Below are positions 1 through 9,160 of a DNA stretch of 64,000 bases, piece by piece (position 1 is the first letter of the stretch; the number at the start of each line of letters is the position of its first letter). The stretch comes from Sulfurimonas gotlandica GD1 (GTDB taxonomy: Bacteria; Campylobacterota; Campylobacteria; Campylobacterales; Sulfurimonadaceae), in NCBI RefSeq assembly GCF_000242915.1, contig NZ_AFRZ01000001.1, positions 806,001-870,000 of the forward strand. The letters are read 5' to 3'. Made by a program: the position numbers and the translations under genes. The notes under the pieces are model-generated. The model was not told the DNA's origin. It ran no database searches and saw only the letters and a list, made by a program, of their open reading frames with translations.

Positions 1-185
<185 letters not shown>

Positions 186-518
186 TGAATTATGTAAAGA
201 TCACATTGCTGTGAAATTACTGATCTTTGCCCAAGATTTAAAAATCATTGGCTTTGTTGCCACAAACCGCGTGAACAGTCTGTGGACTTTGTATGTATCT
301 ATACTATTGGGATCCATTGCTGGATTCAAATAGAATAGACGGTTGTTGTTAATTAGTTATTTCTAAGTAAACTTATTAATGCCTAATCGCTAACTTGTTT
401 CGTTAGTTATTAAGTCTATTTACTTGCTTAGTTTTCAATGATCTCAAACAATCTCAAAAGCTTCAACTCGAAGTCTCTCTAGGCCTTTTTGACAAGGTCT
501 CTTTGTTTGTGGATGGGA
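186..518 (-). other. rRNA operon leader
   Basis: This gene-free stretch between the predicted rRNA promoter and 16S holds inverted repeats rather than an open frame. One dyad spans about 365-425, with an inner perfect hairpin CTAAC/GTTAG at 390-406. A second pairs AAAGATCA (196-203) with TGATCTTT (221-228), just before the mature 16S end. Such stems fit leader RNA folding and processing of pre-16S. I could not identify a boxA antitermination element with confidence. Confidence 0.6.
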
Positions 519-524
519 ATTATA
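519..524 (-). promoter_or_regulatory. candidate rRNA operon promoter (-10)
   Basis: On the minus strand a perfect TATAAT (519-524) lies about 330 bases upstream of mature 16S, followed by TCCCATCC, with transcription expected to begin near 511. No convincing -35 hexamer is visible, as is usual for sigma-70 promoters in Campylobacterota. It is the best -10 match between the end of the preceding gene (607) and 16S. The position fits, but no start site is shown by sequence alone. Confidence 0.55.
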
Positions 525-606
525 GGGGGATATCACTTAGAGCTTTCTTAATCGAGAAGGAAGTTTCCGAAAAGTTTTTATTTAAGCAAAGATAGATAGC
601 CTTAAG

Positions 607-3204
607 CTATCTATTTACTTCTGAATTTAGCTCTATTGAAACTGGCTCTGAAAAATTAGGAACATCATCATATGAAAATACAGCATAGTATTTATGGACA
701 GTGCTGTCACCGAAGTTATCATATGTATAGTTATCAATTCCTCCATATAATTTTTGTCCATCATATGGAGAGCATGGAACTCTAAAAGGATTTTTAACAA
801 CTATAGATCCTTTGTATCCATCATCATTTGGAATATCCCACTCTAACTTTATTATATTATTTTCTATTATGTGTCTTAAATTTTCAACTTTATCTGGCGC
901 ATTTCTGCGTTTCTTTATATAGTTAATTATTAAAGAAGGTCTTTTTACTCTTTTTGAATCCATAAATGTAACATCTTGGTTTTTTAAAATAGCTTTGTGA
1001 GATGAAGCCGATATAACAAATACGGCTTTTGATCTATTATCAATATTTTCTACCATCTCATTTATTGCATATGTGTCAAACACAAATCTTTGCTTAGGTT
1101 CTGACTTTATATCTGCGACACTAACGTCATAACCGATTCTCTCTATAATATCTCTTGTAGTAATTTTCTCATATGTTTTTTCACCATCACATGGAACTAT
1201 CATCTCAATATGAAAACGGATTTTATTTGTAGAGTTTATATCGATTGCTTCTAACTCTATATATGCATTTGATATTACTGTATTATCCATTGCTGGCCAT
1301 TGAGAAAGATCAAACTCTATGCATGAGTATTTTTTATTACCATTTTTATCGTAACCAGCAAGCAGTTTATTATCTATTATTTCATTTTCTAGAGCTGTAA
1401 ACTCTCTTGAAGATTGAAGTTCTAGCTTAGCTTCATCTACTGTATATGATATATCTAATTTTGGCCTATATGTCAGTCCTCCACTAAATTTTCCATATCC
1501 AATATCCCATTGCATTAGTTGAGATGCGCGATCTAATGGCAAAGATGAAGGCCCTTCAAATTTAAAAAGAGCTTCTGAGCGAGCTAATGACTTTTGCAAA
1601 ACAGATATTTCTTGTGCTGCGAAGGTGTAAGTTCTCCATATTCCCTGAGCTAATTGAGCTGAACCGGTTGGTCTATCTATGTAACTTAATGTCTTAGCAT
1701 TTTTAATATCATCAAAACTACTTGTACTGTCAATAGTTCTTTCATCTATCTGTCCAACCCTCCACTCTCCATAACTCTCCACCTGAACAGAAACTCTATT
1801 CATAGGATAAAAAGATATAGATGCACTCGTTATGATTGCATTCATTGGAATTGTAGTTAGTGAAAAGCCACAAATACCAAAACATTCACCCTTACTCTCA
1901 GAAATACCAACAAACATTGAATTATTTCCAAAATGCTCTGCATTTTTCTTAGTTTTTTCTCCAACATAACCAATCTTATCAGCTAATGGGTAGAGTATTT
2001 TTGAAAACATGCTTTCTGCTGGATGTGTTCTTACACCAAGAACTTGAGCATATGGTGATTTTATATGTCTTTTTTTACATACTGCTCTTACATAATAATA
2101 GTAATTAGTAGATGATTTTAAATTTTTATCAGTATATGTATTTAGTTTAGTCATTCCAATTCTATTTGAAGTTTGAGCAAAACCTTTTTTCTTAGATGAA
2201 CGATATATCTCAAAGTATACAGTTTCATGTCCAGGATATCCCCAACTAAGTTCAACTTCCTTAGACTTTACATCAGTAGCTATAAAATTATCAACTCGAG
2301 GAAGTGCATTCTCTTTTTTATAGTTATTTACTTCTGTTAGTGCGAACATAAGTGCTGGAAGATTCTCATCAATATTCTCACTCATATGCTCTTTATAATC
2401 ACTGATGTTTCTAGTTCCAACTTCAACAACAAGAGATAAAGCTCCTCTAGAGTAGTAAAACTCTCTACCACTCCCAGAAATAAGATGCACAGGAGGTTTA
2501 CCCATGTGAACACCATACTCACGACCAGACTCTTTTTTGATTTCTTCGGCCATATTTCCTGCTAATAAATTTAAATCGACTGCATCTATTGCATCTTCAT
2601 GTATAAAGTTATGAGCTGGAAAAAAAACATTTCCTTGTGAGTGATAATCTAAAGCTATTGTAATATTTTCATGAGAAATGACAAAATCTCTTAGTGCTGC
2701 AGTTTCTGGCTCACTAAAAGCACTTGGACCAGAATAAACATTTGAAGTTGTATCTTTATTTGGAGTAAAACCTACAGAGAAGTTTCTATTTAAATCAACT
2801 CCAAAACTACCATCTGCATTATTTCGTCTGTTTTTTCTCCAAAATGAGAAATGGTTTCTTGAGTATTCAAATCCATCAGGGTTTGCACAAGGTACCATAT
2901 ATAGTGTTGATCTGTCTAAAATGTCATTTAACTGAGGGTCATAATCTATGTGTTCCAATATATATTTTGCAAAACTAAGACTTAGTTCAATCCCTATCCA
3001 CTCCCTAGCGTGAATAGTTCCAGTAAAGAAAAGTGCTGGTTTATCTAAATGTGTATCTATATTTTTTGTAATACTTACGGCTATAATATCTCTATTTTCC
3101 CAAGTTTTACCAATCGATTCTACTTTAAAAAGATTTGGGTTTGATATTTGTGCTGATTTAAAAAAATCAACACATTCGTCATAAGAACTATATTGTTGTC
3201 TCAA
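607..3204 (-). CDS. M14 zinc carboxypeptidase with FN3 and DNRLRE-like modules
   Basis: An 865-residue metallocarboxypeptidase. The catalytic domain (about 1-295) shows the M14 signature: zinc ligands His65 and Glu68 in HARE, the substrate-binding DLNRN at 137-141, the third ligand His188 in HSQG, and the general base Glu261 in VVEVGT. A fibronectin type III domain follows (about 303-395), then a long beta-rich region (about 400-760) resembling DNRLRE-type modules, and a second FN3-like domain near the end. The start is TTG: AAGG lies 8 bases upstream and an in-frame TAA sits 12 bases before it, so no signal peptide can be added. It is therefore probably cytoplasmic, unlike most proteins of this architecture. 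It ends a three-gene group with a RimK-like ligase and an M20 peptidase. Substrate unknown. Confidence 0.9.
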   Translation of the reverse strand: MRQQYSSYDECVDFFKSAQISNPNLFKVESIGKTWENRDIIAVSITKNIDTHLDKPALFFTGTIHAREWIGIELSLSFAKYILEHIDYDPQLNDILDRSTLYMVPCANPDGFEYSRNHFSFWRKNRRNNADGSFGVDLNRNFSVGFTPNKDTTSNVYSGPSAFSEPETAALRDFVISHENITIALDYHSQGNVFFPAHNFIHEDAIDAVDLNLLAGNMAEEIKKESGREYGVHMGKPPVHLISGSGREFYYSRGALSLVVEVGTRNISDYKEHMSENIDENLPALMFALTEVNNYKKENALPRVDNFIATDVKSKEVELSWGYPGHETVYFEIYRSSKKKGFAQTSNRIGMTKLNTYTDKNLKSSTNYYYYVRAVCKKRHIKSPYAQVLGVRTHPAESMFSKILYPLADKIGYVGEKTKKNAEHFGNNSMFVGISESKGECFGICGFSLTTIPMNAIITSASISFYPMNRVSVQVESYGEWRVGQIDERTIDSTSSFDDIKNAKTLSYIDRPTGSAQLAQGIWRTYTFAAQEISVLQKSLARSEALFKFEGPSSLPLDRASQLMQWDIGYGKFSGGLTYRPKLDISYTVDEAKLELQSSREFTALENEIIDNKLLAGYDKNGNKKYSCIEFDLSQWPAMDNTVISNAYIELEAIDINSTNKIRFHIEMIVPCDGEKTYEKITTRDIIERIGYDVSVADIKSEPKQRFVFDTYAINEMVENIDNRSKAVFVISASSHKAILKNQDVTFMDSKRVKRPSLIINYIKKRRNAPDKVENLRHIIENNIIKLEWDIPNDDGYKGSIVVKNPFRVPCSPYDGQKLYGGIDNYTYDNFGDSTVHKYYAVFSYDDVPNFSEPVSIELNSEVNR

Positions 3205-3435
3205 ATTGTTACCTTAAAATTATTAATTGTTAAAAGATTTGGCCCATTGGCTAACTTACTCTTTATAAGTAGAATCATACTCTCTTAACTCTTTAAATGT
3301 GCTAATAACGTTATTTTGACACAATGATTTAATATTAAGTACAATATTTTCTTCAATTATATGAAGAATAATAAGTTCTGTTAAAGAGACATTTTAAAGA
3401 TTATATGACATCTTTAACATATCTCTACGTAGTCT

Positions 3436-4338
3436 TTATTTTTTAGTTTTTCTATCTATTAAATCAACTATTAAATCAATCTTTTTATCATTAAAGTTTA
3501 GTCCCATTTTTTCTTGATCTGGAGTTGCAAATGCAGGAATACCATTTACTTCAAGTACAACATATGCTTCTTTTTCTAAATCATATATAATATCTACACC
3601 ACCAATATCAACTCCACATACTTTACACGCTTTTTTAGCAATTTCAATTATTTCATCGTTAGCCTCACGTAAAAATACAGATCCGCCACTAGTTATATTT
3701 GTTCTCCAATCTGTGTCACTAGCTTTTCTGCCATAACAAGAAACGAACTCTCCATCTACAATATCTACTCTAAAGTCTGTATTATCATATTTTATAAATT
3801 TTTCTACATAGAAATATCTCAAATCCATCTGATTTAAAAATGGAAGTAACATATCTAAGTTGGCTTCACTCTCAATCTTAGTTAGTCCAACTCCACCCCA
3901 GCCATCAGTTGGCTTATAGACCATTTTATCCCATTTTTTTATAATTTTTTTTAGTTGATGTCCATCATCTCTATGGCATAACTTATAGTCGGCGGTAAGT
4001 ATTCCTTCATTTCTAAGTACAAAAGAAGTATGAAATTTATCTTCAGTTAAAGCAAAAGATTCGTAAGAGTTAATCATAGGAATTACACGATTAAGTGCCT
4101 GATATAGATACATCTGGTACTGAGTCTGTTCACCAGCATTGTAAGAGAAAAATAGATCTAACTTATTTAGCTTAACGTCATTATGAAGAATGTTCGCATT
4201 CTTAGCTATTGCATGTCTAAGATTAATATTATCAAGTGTATCGATATCTCTATCTTTGAGTTTTTTAATAATTTTTTTTGCAATTTTATCACCACCACTA
4301 TTAGTATAAAGCCACATTCCGATTGTTCTTTTTGACAT
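3436..4338 (-). CDS. RimK-like ATP-grasp peptide ligase
   Basis: A 300-residue ATP-grasp enzyme expected to form an amide bond between a carboxylate and an amine with ATP. The core has the nucleotide-binding VYKPTDGWGGVGL (140-152), a RimK-type segment with Arg204 and WRTNITSGG (211-219), and the metal-binding VLEVNG (261-266, Glu263 and Asn265). RimK adds glutamates to ribosomal protein S6; other members make peptides or tag metabolites, so glutamate is only a guess. The start overlaps the stop of the upstream M20 peptidase (TAATG), implying translational coupling. A 231-base gap separates it from the M14 gene downstream. This pairing with two peptidases suggests synthesis and trimming of a peptide product. 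Confidence 0.85.
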   Translation of the reverse strand: MSKRTIGMWLYTNSGGDKIAKKIIKKLKDRDIDTLDNINLRHAIAKNANILHNDVKLNKLDLFFSYNAGEQTQYQMYLYQALNRVIPMINSYESFALTEDKFHTSFVLRNEGILTADYKLCHRDDGHQLKKIIKKWDKMVYKPTDGWGGVGLTKIESEANLDMLLPFLNQMDLRYFYVEKFIKYDNTDFRVDIVDGEFVSCYGRKASDTDWRTNITSGGSVFLREANDEIIEIAKKACKVCGVDIGGVDIIYDLEKEAYVVLEVNGIPAFATPDQEKMGLNFNDKKIDLIVDLIDRKTKK

Positions 4339-5453
4339 TAATTTCCCTTTTTAAAATCTAAATTTTTCACAAAATAAGTAAATAGTTTTTTACTCAACTC
4401 TATTCTAGTCTCAAAACTTTTCTTTGAAGCTCTTTCATGTATAGTATGGTCGCCATCACCAAATGGGCCAAAGCCATCGAGAGTTACAACTCCACAAGAA
4501 CTTACAATATTTGCATCACTAACCCCGCCTCTCTCTTCTGACTTAAGAGTTGTAGAGGTAATATCTTCAATATATTTTATCAAAGCGAGTGAAGATTCAC
4601 TAGTCTGCATAACATCTCTTTGAATTCCACCACTTAACTCAGATGTAGTTCCATTTACAAAAGATTTATTCACAATTTCATCTATAGCTCTTAAGACTCT
4701 ATCTCTCTCTTGAGAATTTTTATATCGAAGTTCAAAAACCATATTTGCATATGGTGAAATTGTATTTGCTCCAATGCCGCCATTTATTTTTCCTACATTA
4801 ACCGTCGTGCCCTTCTCTAAGTCTGTTAATTTTACCAGTTCCTGGAGTTTGTAAGAAGCTTCAAGATTTGCATCATGTCCATGTACATAGTTATTTCCAG
4901 CATGAGCAGCTTTACCCTTTATATCTATAAAAAAAGTACCAACACCTTTTCTGCCAGTTACAACTTCCATATTTTCTCCAGCTGCTTCATAAACAAAACA
5001 GTAGTTATAATCAGATGCAAGTTTAGCAGTTAAATGTTTAGAATCATCGCTTCCTGTTTCTTCATCGCTAACAAAAAAAACATCAATATTTTTTATATCA
5101 ATATTTTGTTCTTTAAGTTCACGAAGAGCCTGAAGAGCTACTATATTTCCACCCTTCATATCACATACACCAGGTCCGTATATCCACTCTTTATCTTCAG
5201 AGTATTCTTCAAATTCATTAGGTGGAAAAACTGTATCTAGATGCCCCAGCAGTAGTAATTTTTTTGCTGTTTTATCGTGTATAGAAGTGTAATGTCTGTG
5301 ATTACCGATTAGTTCTCTATCGTAAATATTTACATCAAAACCTAATTCTTCAAACCATTTATCAAAAATCTGTCCAACTCTGTCTACGCCATGTTTATTT
5401 TTAGTGTGCGAGTTAATATTCACTATTGTGCTTAAATCATTTAAGTATCTCAT
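4338..5453 (-). CDS. M20 family metallopeptidase (carboxypeptidase G2-like)
   Basis: A 371-residue dinuclear zinc hydrolase. The family residues are visible in order: His71 and Asp73 in GHLDTVF, the bridging Asp98 in GPGVCDMKGG, the catalytic Glu131 and metal-binding Glu132 in SDEETGS, a dimerisation-domain motif KAAHAGN, and a late His in DGDHTIHER. The pattern GVCDMKGG resembles glutamate carboxypeptidase / CPG2 enzymes, which remove C-terminal glutamate, but specificity cannot be read from sequence. There is no signal peptide. It is the first gene of the ligase/peptidase group, 115 bases downstream of rplS and beyond a hairpin, so it may have its own promoter. Confidence 0.88.
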   Translation of the reverse strand: MRYLNDLSTIVNINSHTKNKHGVDRVGQIFDKWFEELGFDVNIYDRELIGNHRHYTSIHDKTAKKLLLLGHLDTVFPPNEFEEYSEDKEWIYGPGVCDMKGGNIVALQALRELKEQNIDIKNIDVFFVSDEETGSDDSKHLTAKLASDYNYCFVYEAAGENMEVVTGRKGVGTFFIDIKGKAAHAGNNYVHGHDANLEASYKLQELVKLTDLEKGTTVNVGKINGGIGANTISPYANMVFELRYKNSQERDRVLRAIDEIVNKSFVNGTTSELSGGIQRDVMQTSESSLALIKYIEDITSTTLKSEERGGVSDANIVSSCGVVTLDGFGPFGDGDHTIHERASKKSFETRIELSKKLFTYFVKNLDFKKGN

Positions 5454-5556
5454 TCAACTCCTAATTTTAATACGAATTAGATTGATTGTACTATATGTTT
5501 ATTTAAAATTTATAAAAAAAAATGGTATTTATTATTGATAGAGGAGGAAGTGTGGA

Positions 5557-5584
5557 AACTTAGAAGATTATTTTCTTCTAAGTT
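5557..5584 (-). terminator. hairpin at the end of rplS
   Basis: An 11-base perfect inverted repeat (5557-5567 with 5574-5584, six-base loop) overlaps the last codons and stop of rplS. No T-run follows on the minus strand, so it is not a classic intrinsic terminator; it may attenuate read-through into the M20 gene or protect the rplS 3' end. Confidence 0.5.
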
Positions 5585-5927
5585 CTTTGATACGAGCTTT
5601 TTTACCAGCAAGATCACGTAGATAAAATAGTTTAGCACGACGAACACGACCGCGACGTATAACTGTTATCTCATTAATAGAGTCAGAGTAAATTGGGAAA
5701 ATTCTTTCAATACCAATAGCATTAGCACCAATTTTACGTACAGTAATAGTTTTACCTGTACCTTGACCTCTTTTTGCAATACAAACACCCTCGTAATTTT
5801 GTACACGAGTTTTGTCACCTTCTTTAATTGTTACTGCTAAACGAACAGTATCACCAGCACGAAATTCTGGAATAGTTTTCTCAGCTGTTTGTGCTTTTTC
5901 AAAGTTTTCTATGTACTTATTTCTCAT
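5568..5927 (-). CDS. rplS: 50S ribosomal protein L19
   Basis: A 119-residue protein matching L19 over its whole length, with the family motifs GDTVRL near the N-terminus, [11 protein letters not shown], the segment [10 protein letters not shown], and [23 protein letters not shown] at the C-terminal side. L19 sits at the 30S-50S interface. It is the last gene of rpsP-khpA-rimM-trmD-rplS; its start overlaps the trmD stop by 11 bases. The length is normal for the family. Confidence 0.98.
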   Translation of the reverse strand: MRNKYIENFEKAQTAEKTIPEFRAGDTVRLAVTIKEGDKTRVQNYEGVCIAKRGQGTGKTITVRKIGANAIGIERIFPIYSDSINEITVIRRGRVRRAKLFYLRDLAGKKARIKELRRK

Positions 5928-6621
5928 AAGATTTCCTTGTTCTATGCTTTAAAAGCTGCTCTGGCCTGAAGAATTTAGTCTTACATTCAGACAAGGCTAA
6001 TTTAAGTGAGCGAATTTTACTATGATTTCCCTTTAAATATTCTGATGGAACAGAACAACTTTGGAAATCCTTCGGTTTAGAGAAAGATGGTGCCTCTAAA
6101 AGAGGTGTTTCAAAACTTTCAATACTTAGCGATTCACTATTGCCAAGTACACCGTCAACGTTTCTAGAGATTGCGTCACACATAACCAATGATGGAAGTT
6201 CTCCACCAGTTAATATGTAATCTCCAATAGAGAAAACTTCATCTCCGAATTCCTCTATAACTCTCTCATCAATACCCTCATATCTTCCACTCACAAAAGC
6301 TATATGGGATTTTTTTGCTAATCTTTTTGCATCATTCTGCGTAAAAGACTTTGCTACAGGAGTTAAAAAAACAATATGAACTTCTTCACTTTGTTTTTTT
6401 AGCTCACTCAAAGAGTCAAAAAGAGGCTGAGGGTTCATAACCATACCAGCACCACCACCAACGGCAGTATCATCAACTTTAGAATGCTTATTATCACTAA
6501 ACTCTCTAGGATCTAAATAGTTAATATTTAAAATCTCTTTATCTATTGCTCTTTTTAAAATAGAATCTGTAAAATATCCTTCTACGATATTTTTAAATAG
6601 AGTTACAAAAGTGAAAGTCAT
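5917..6621 (-). CDS. trmD: tRNA (guanine-N1)-methyltransferase
   Basis: A 234-residue SPOUT methyltransferase that makes m1G37 in tRNAs reading CNN-type codons, preventing frameshifts. It shows the N-terminal [14 protein letters not shown], the glycine-rich GGGAGMVM, the knot region [13 protein letters not shown] and [22 protein letters not shown], which includes the catalytic Asp of the GGELP loop. The C-terminal helical part is shorter than in E. coli TrmD, as is common in Campylobacterota. Its start abuts the rimM stop by one base (TAATG), and its end overlaps rplS. Confidence 0.97.
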   Translation of the reverse strand: MTFTFVTLFKNIVEGYFTDSILKRAIDKEILNINYLDPREFSDNKHSKVDDTAVGGGAGMVMNPQPLFDSLSELKKQSEEVHIVFLTPVAKSFTQNDAKRLAKKSHIAFVSGRYEGIDERVIEEFGDEVFSIGDYILTGGELPSLVMCDAISRNVDGVLGNSESLSIESFETPLLEAPSFSKPKDFQSCSVPSEYLKGNHSKIRSLKLALSECKTKFFRPEQLLKHRTRKSYEK

Positions 6622-7163
6622 TATGAAGCTTCTAAAATATCCATTGCACCATCAACGGTAATAATTTTTTTATCTATATCAGTATTTAAAATAAATGGTT
6701 TATGAAAAGGAATTAAGAAACTCTTCGCAGAGCCTGACTTAACTAGTTCTTCATTAGTTTTTACATTTAAATAATTACTTATTGTAATACGTTCAACTTC
6801 ATTAACTACACCTAATAGCTTTCCATCTTCAAAAACTTCACAATCCTCTAAATCGAACCAAAAAAATTCACCATCATTTAAGTGGCAATTTTTTCTAGTC
6901 TCTTCACGAGTTGTATAAAGTTTTATATTTGTAAACTTTTTAGCATCTTCAATAGTATTAATACCAGCTATTTTTATAAGACTTCTCTCATGATTTACAT
7001 CACTTAAAGTAATAGTGTTATTCTTATTTGTCAAAAATGTGGAGTTATCTTGAAATTGTTCTGGGAAATCACAATGGATATGAAATTTCAAATCACCTTT
7101 AATACCAACAGTTTTGCCGATAGTTGCAATATGAAGTCTTTGTTCTTTAGATTGGTTCGACAT
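6621..7163 (-). CDS. rimM: 16S rRNA processing protein RimM
   Basis: A 180-residue two-domain protein needed for maturation of the 30S head. The N-terminal RimM barrel carries IATIGKTVGIKGDLKFHIH, and the C-terminal PRC-barrel carries EFFWFDLEDCEV and FLIPFHKPFI. The start overlaps the end of the KH-domain gene by 17 bases and its stop overlaps the trmD start. The S19-binding role comes from the family; nothing here departs from it. Confidence 0.95.
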   Translation of the reverse strand: MSNQSKEQRLHIATIGKTVGIKGDLKFHIHCDFPEQFQDNSTFLTNKNNTITLSDVNHERSLIKIAGINTIEDAKKFTNIKLYTTREETRKNCHLNDGEFFWFDLEDCEVFEDGKLLGVVNEVERITISNYLNVKTNEELVKSGSAKSFLIPFHKPFILNTDIDKKIITVDGAMDILEAS

Positions 7164-7383
7164 TAATTCTATAGCTTACGCCATCTTTAGCTTTACAGCC
7201 AGATATTACAGTTTTAATTGCACCAATCATTTTGCCCTCTTTGCCAATCAGCTTACCAACGTCAGCTTGATTAGCATAAAGAACTATTTCAGTAATTTCA
7301 TCGCTCTCTTTTATTTGCACTCTTATATCATCTGGGTAAGTTGCTATAAGTTTTGCAAATTGTGCGACAAATTCAGAAATCAT
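7147..7383 (-). CDS. khpA: small KH-domain RNA-binding protein (KhpA-like)
   Basis: A 78-residue single-KH protein. The GXXG loop is visible as IGKEGKMIGAIK in the C-terminal half. The gene sits between rpsP and rimM, exactly where khpA/ylqC occurs in many bacteria. Family members bind RNA, often with KhpB/Jag, and affect translation or cell size. Two bases separate it from rpsP, and it overlaps rimM, so expression is co-transcriptional. Confidence 0.92.
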   Translation of the reverse strand: MISEFVAQFAKLIATYPDDIRVQIKESDEITEIVLYANQADVGKLIGKEGKMIGAIKTVISGCKAKDGVSYRINVEPI

Positions 7384-7385
7384 GA

Positions 7386-7616
7386 TTAACGACCAGTTAT
7401 CTTTTTAACACGATCACTCATTTTAGCGCCAACGCTTAACCAGTAATCTAATCTTTCGCTATCAACAACTAAAGTTTTCTCAGCTACCATTGGATTATAG
7501 TGACCAATTAGTTCAATCCAACCACCATCTCTACGCTTACGTGAATCTGTTACCGCGATACGGTAAAAAGGTTGCTTTTTTCTTCCCATTCTAGTTAGGC
7601 GAATTACTGTTGCCAT
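7386..7616 (-). CDS. rpsP: 30S ribosomal protein S16
   Basis: A 76-residue S16, with the signature [19 protein letters not shown] at the N-terminus and the motif ELIGHYNP in the middle. Length is slightly short of the E. coli protein (82), normal for this phylum. It leads the khpA-rimM-trmD-rplS genes; the promoter probably lies in the 118-base gap behind ffh, although read-through from ffh is possible. Confidence 0.98.
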   Translation of the reverse strand: MATVIRLTRMGRKKQPFYRIAVTDSRKRRDGGWIELIGHYNPMVAEKTLVVDSERLDYWLSVGAKMSDRVKKITGR

Positions 7617-7682
7617 TTTTTGTCCTTCTCTGCGCTAGTCATATTTCAACTAGCTGTATATGTTAAATTTTGCATCAAGTGC

Positions 7683-7714
7683 AAATATATAAACTTCTAA
7701 AAGCTTATATATTT
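7683..7714 (-). other. AT-rich hairpin between ffh and rpsP
   Basis: AAATATATAA (7683-7692) pairs perfectly with TTATATATTT (7705-7714) around a ten- to twelve-base centre that itself can pair partly (CTT/AAG). There is no T-run in either direction. It may mark the ffh transcript end or the rpsP promoter region. Confidence 0.4.
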
Positions 7715-7734
7715 ACGCTTAAATAGATGGTATG

Positions 7735-9081
7735 CTATCTTGGTATAGCTCCAGGTCCGCTCATTTGACCCATCATAGATTGAAGATCTTTCATGCCATT
7801 TTTACCTGAAAATCTTTTAGCCATTTTACCAGCATTTTTAAACTGTTTAATCATACGGTTAATCTCAACAATCTCTAAACCACAACCTTTTGCAATTCTT
7901 CCTTTACGAGAGTTATTTAGTAAATCTGGATTTTCTCTCTCTTTGAGAGTCATTGATGAAACCATTGATTTGATATTTTTTAATTCACTTGAATTTTCCA
8001 TATCAAAATCTTTAAGTGCTTTTGACATATTTCCCATTCCTGGAATCATACCCATAAGTGACTTCATACTACCCATTTTCTTCATACTTTCCATTTGTTC
8101 TAAAAAGTCATTGAAGTTAAATTGACCTTTTTGAATCTTTTTAGTAAGTCTTTTTGCTTGTTTCTCATCAATTGCTCCAGCAGTTTTTTCTGCTAAACCT
8201 TCAATATCTCCAAATCCCATAAGACGATTTACTATACGATCTGGTAAGAAAACTTCTAAGTCTTCCATCTTTTCACCACTACCAATGAAACGAAGAGGAA
8301 CTAGTACCTGAGATGCAAGACCCAAGGCTACACCGCCTTTAGAATCACCATCATATTTAGAAAGTATTACACCGTCAATACCAATCTTTTCTTTAAAGCT
8401 AGTAGCAGTTTTTACAGCATCCTGACCTGTCATAGAATCAGCAACATAGAAAATTTCACTAGGATTTGCAGCTTTTTTAACAGCCTCTAACTCATTCATA
8501 AGTTCATCGTCAATTGCCAAACGACCAGCTGTATCTATAAGTACAACATCGTAAATACCATCATTTGCTTTTTTAAGAGCAGCAGCTACAACTTCTACAG
8601 GATTTTTAGTAGCTTCATTTTCATATAGTTCAACTCCTATTTGAGTTGTAATTTGACGAAGTTGTTCAACTGCTGCTAAACGCTGTAAATCGGCTGCAAC
8701 AATTAAAACTTTTTTTTGCTTGTTTTTTAAGTAATTAGCAAGTTTACCTGTAGTTGTAGTTTTACCAGAACCTTGAAGCCCTGTCATTAGAATTACAGTT
8801 GGAGGATTTGGAACAAATGTAAAACCCTTGTTTCCACCAATTTCTAAAAGCTTATATAGAGCAGCTCTAAGTGCATCTAAGAACTGGTCTTTACCGATGC
8901 CATTTTTCTTAGTCTCTATCTGAACCTCAGCTATTAATTCTTTTACAACTTTATGGTTTACATCCGCTTTTAAAAGAGATTTTTTAAGCTCGTCAAGAGC
9001 CTTAGTTAGGGCTTTGTCATCATCATGAAAACGGATTTTTTTAATCGCTGCCGTAAACGAATCTGTTAAAGTATCAAACAT
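7735..9081 (-). CDS. ffh: signal recognition particle GTPase Ffh
   Basis: A 448-residue SRP54 protein that binds signal sequences of nascent membrane proteins with 4.5S RNA and delivers them to FtsY. The N domain (1-90) precedes the G domain with P-loop GLQGSGKTTT (101-110), DTAGR (about 189), and the SKYDGDSKGG G4/insert region. The C-terminal M domain is methionine-rich (EQMESMKKMGSMKSLMGMIPGMGNM and a final run ending in GPGAIPR). The start has GGAG 7 bases upstream. A TATAAT lies 46 bases before it. No SRP RNA gene was recognised in the window. Confidence 0.98.
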   Translation of the reverse strand: MFDTLTDSFTAAIKKIRFHDDDKALTKALDELKKSLLKADVNHKVVKELIAEVQIETKKNGIGKDQFLDALRAALYKLLEIGGNKGFTFVPNPPTVILMTGLQGSGKTTTTGKLANYLKNKQKKVLIVAADLQRLAAVEQLRQITTQIGVELYENEATKNPVEVVAAALKKANDGIYDVVLIDTAGRLAIDDELMNELEAVKKAANPSEIFYVADSMTGQDAVKTATSFKEKIGIDGVILSKYDGDSKGGVALGLASQVLVPLRFIGSGEKMEDLEVFLPDRIVNRLMGFGDIEGLAEKTAGAIDEKQAKRLTKKIQKGQFNFNDFLEQMESMKKMGSMKSLMGMIPGMGNMSKALKDFDMENSSELKNIKSMVSSMTLKERENPDLLNNSRKGRIAKGCGLEIVEINRMIKQFKNAGKMAKRFSGKNGMKDLQSMMGQMSGPGAIPR

Positions 9082-9126
9082 AAGCTCTCCTAATTATTAT
9101 TTCTTTTCAGATGTAAAAAGTTGCGA

Positions 9127-9132
9127 ATTATA
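9127..9132 (-). promoter_or_regulatory. candidate ffh promoter (-10)
   Basis: A perfect TATAAT on the minus strand, preceded by GTTCGA, lies 46 bases upstream of the ffh ATG in the 79-base gap behind the pseudouridine synthase gene. The -35 region is not recognisable, as is normal in this phylum. Confidence 0.5.
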
Positions 9133-9160
9133 TCGAACCCTTACTTTAAGTTTTCTTTTA

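Noticed and set aside
3205-3435. Possible small gene between the ligase and the M14 carboxypeptidase
   Set aside because: Several stops in all frames; only AT-rich possible promoter sequence is visible.
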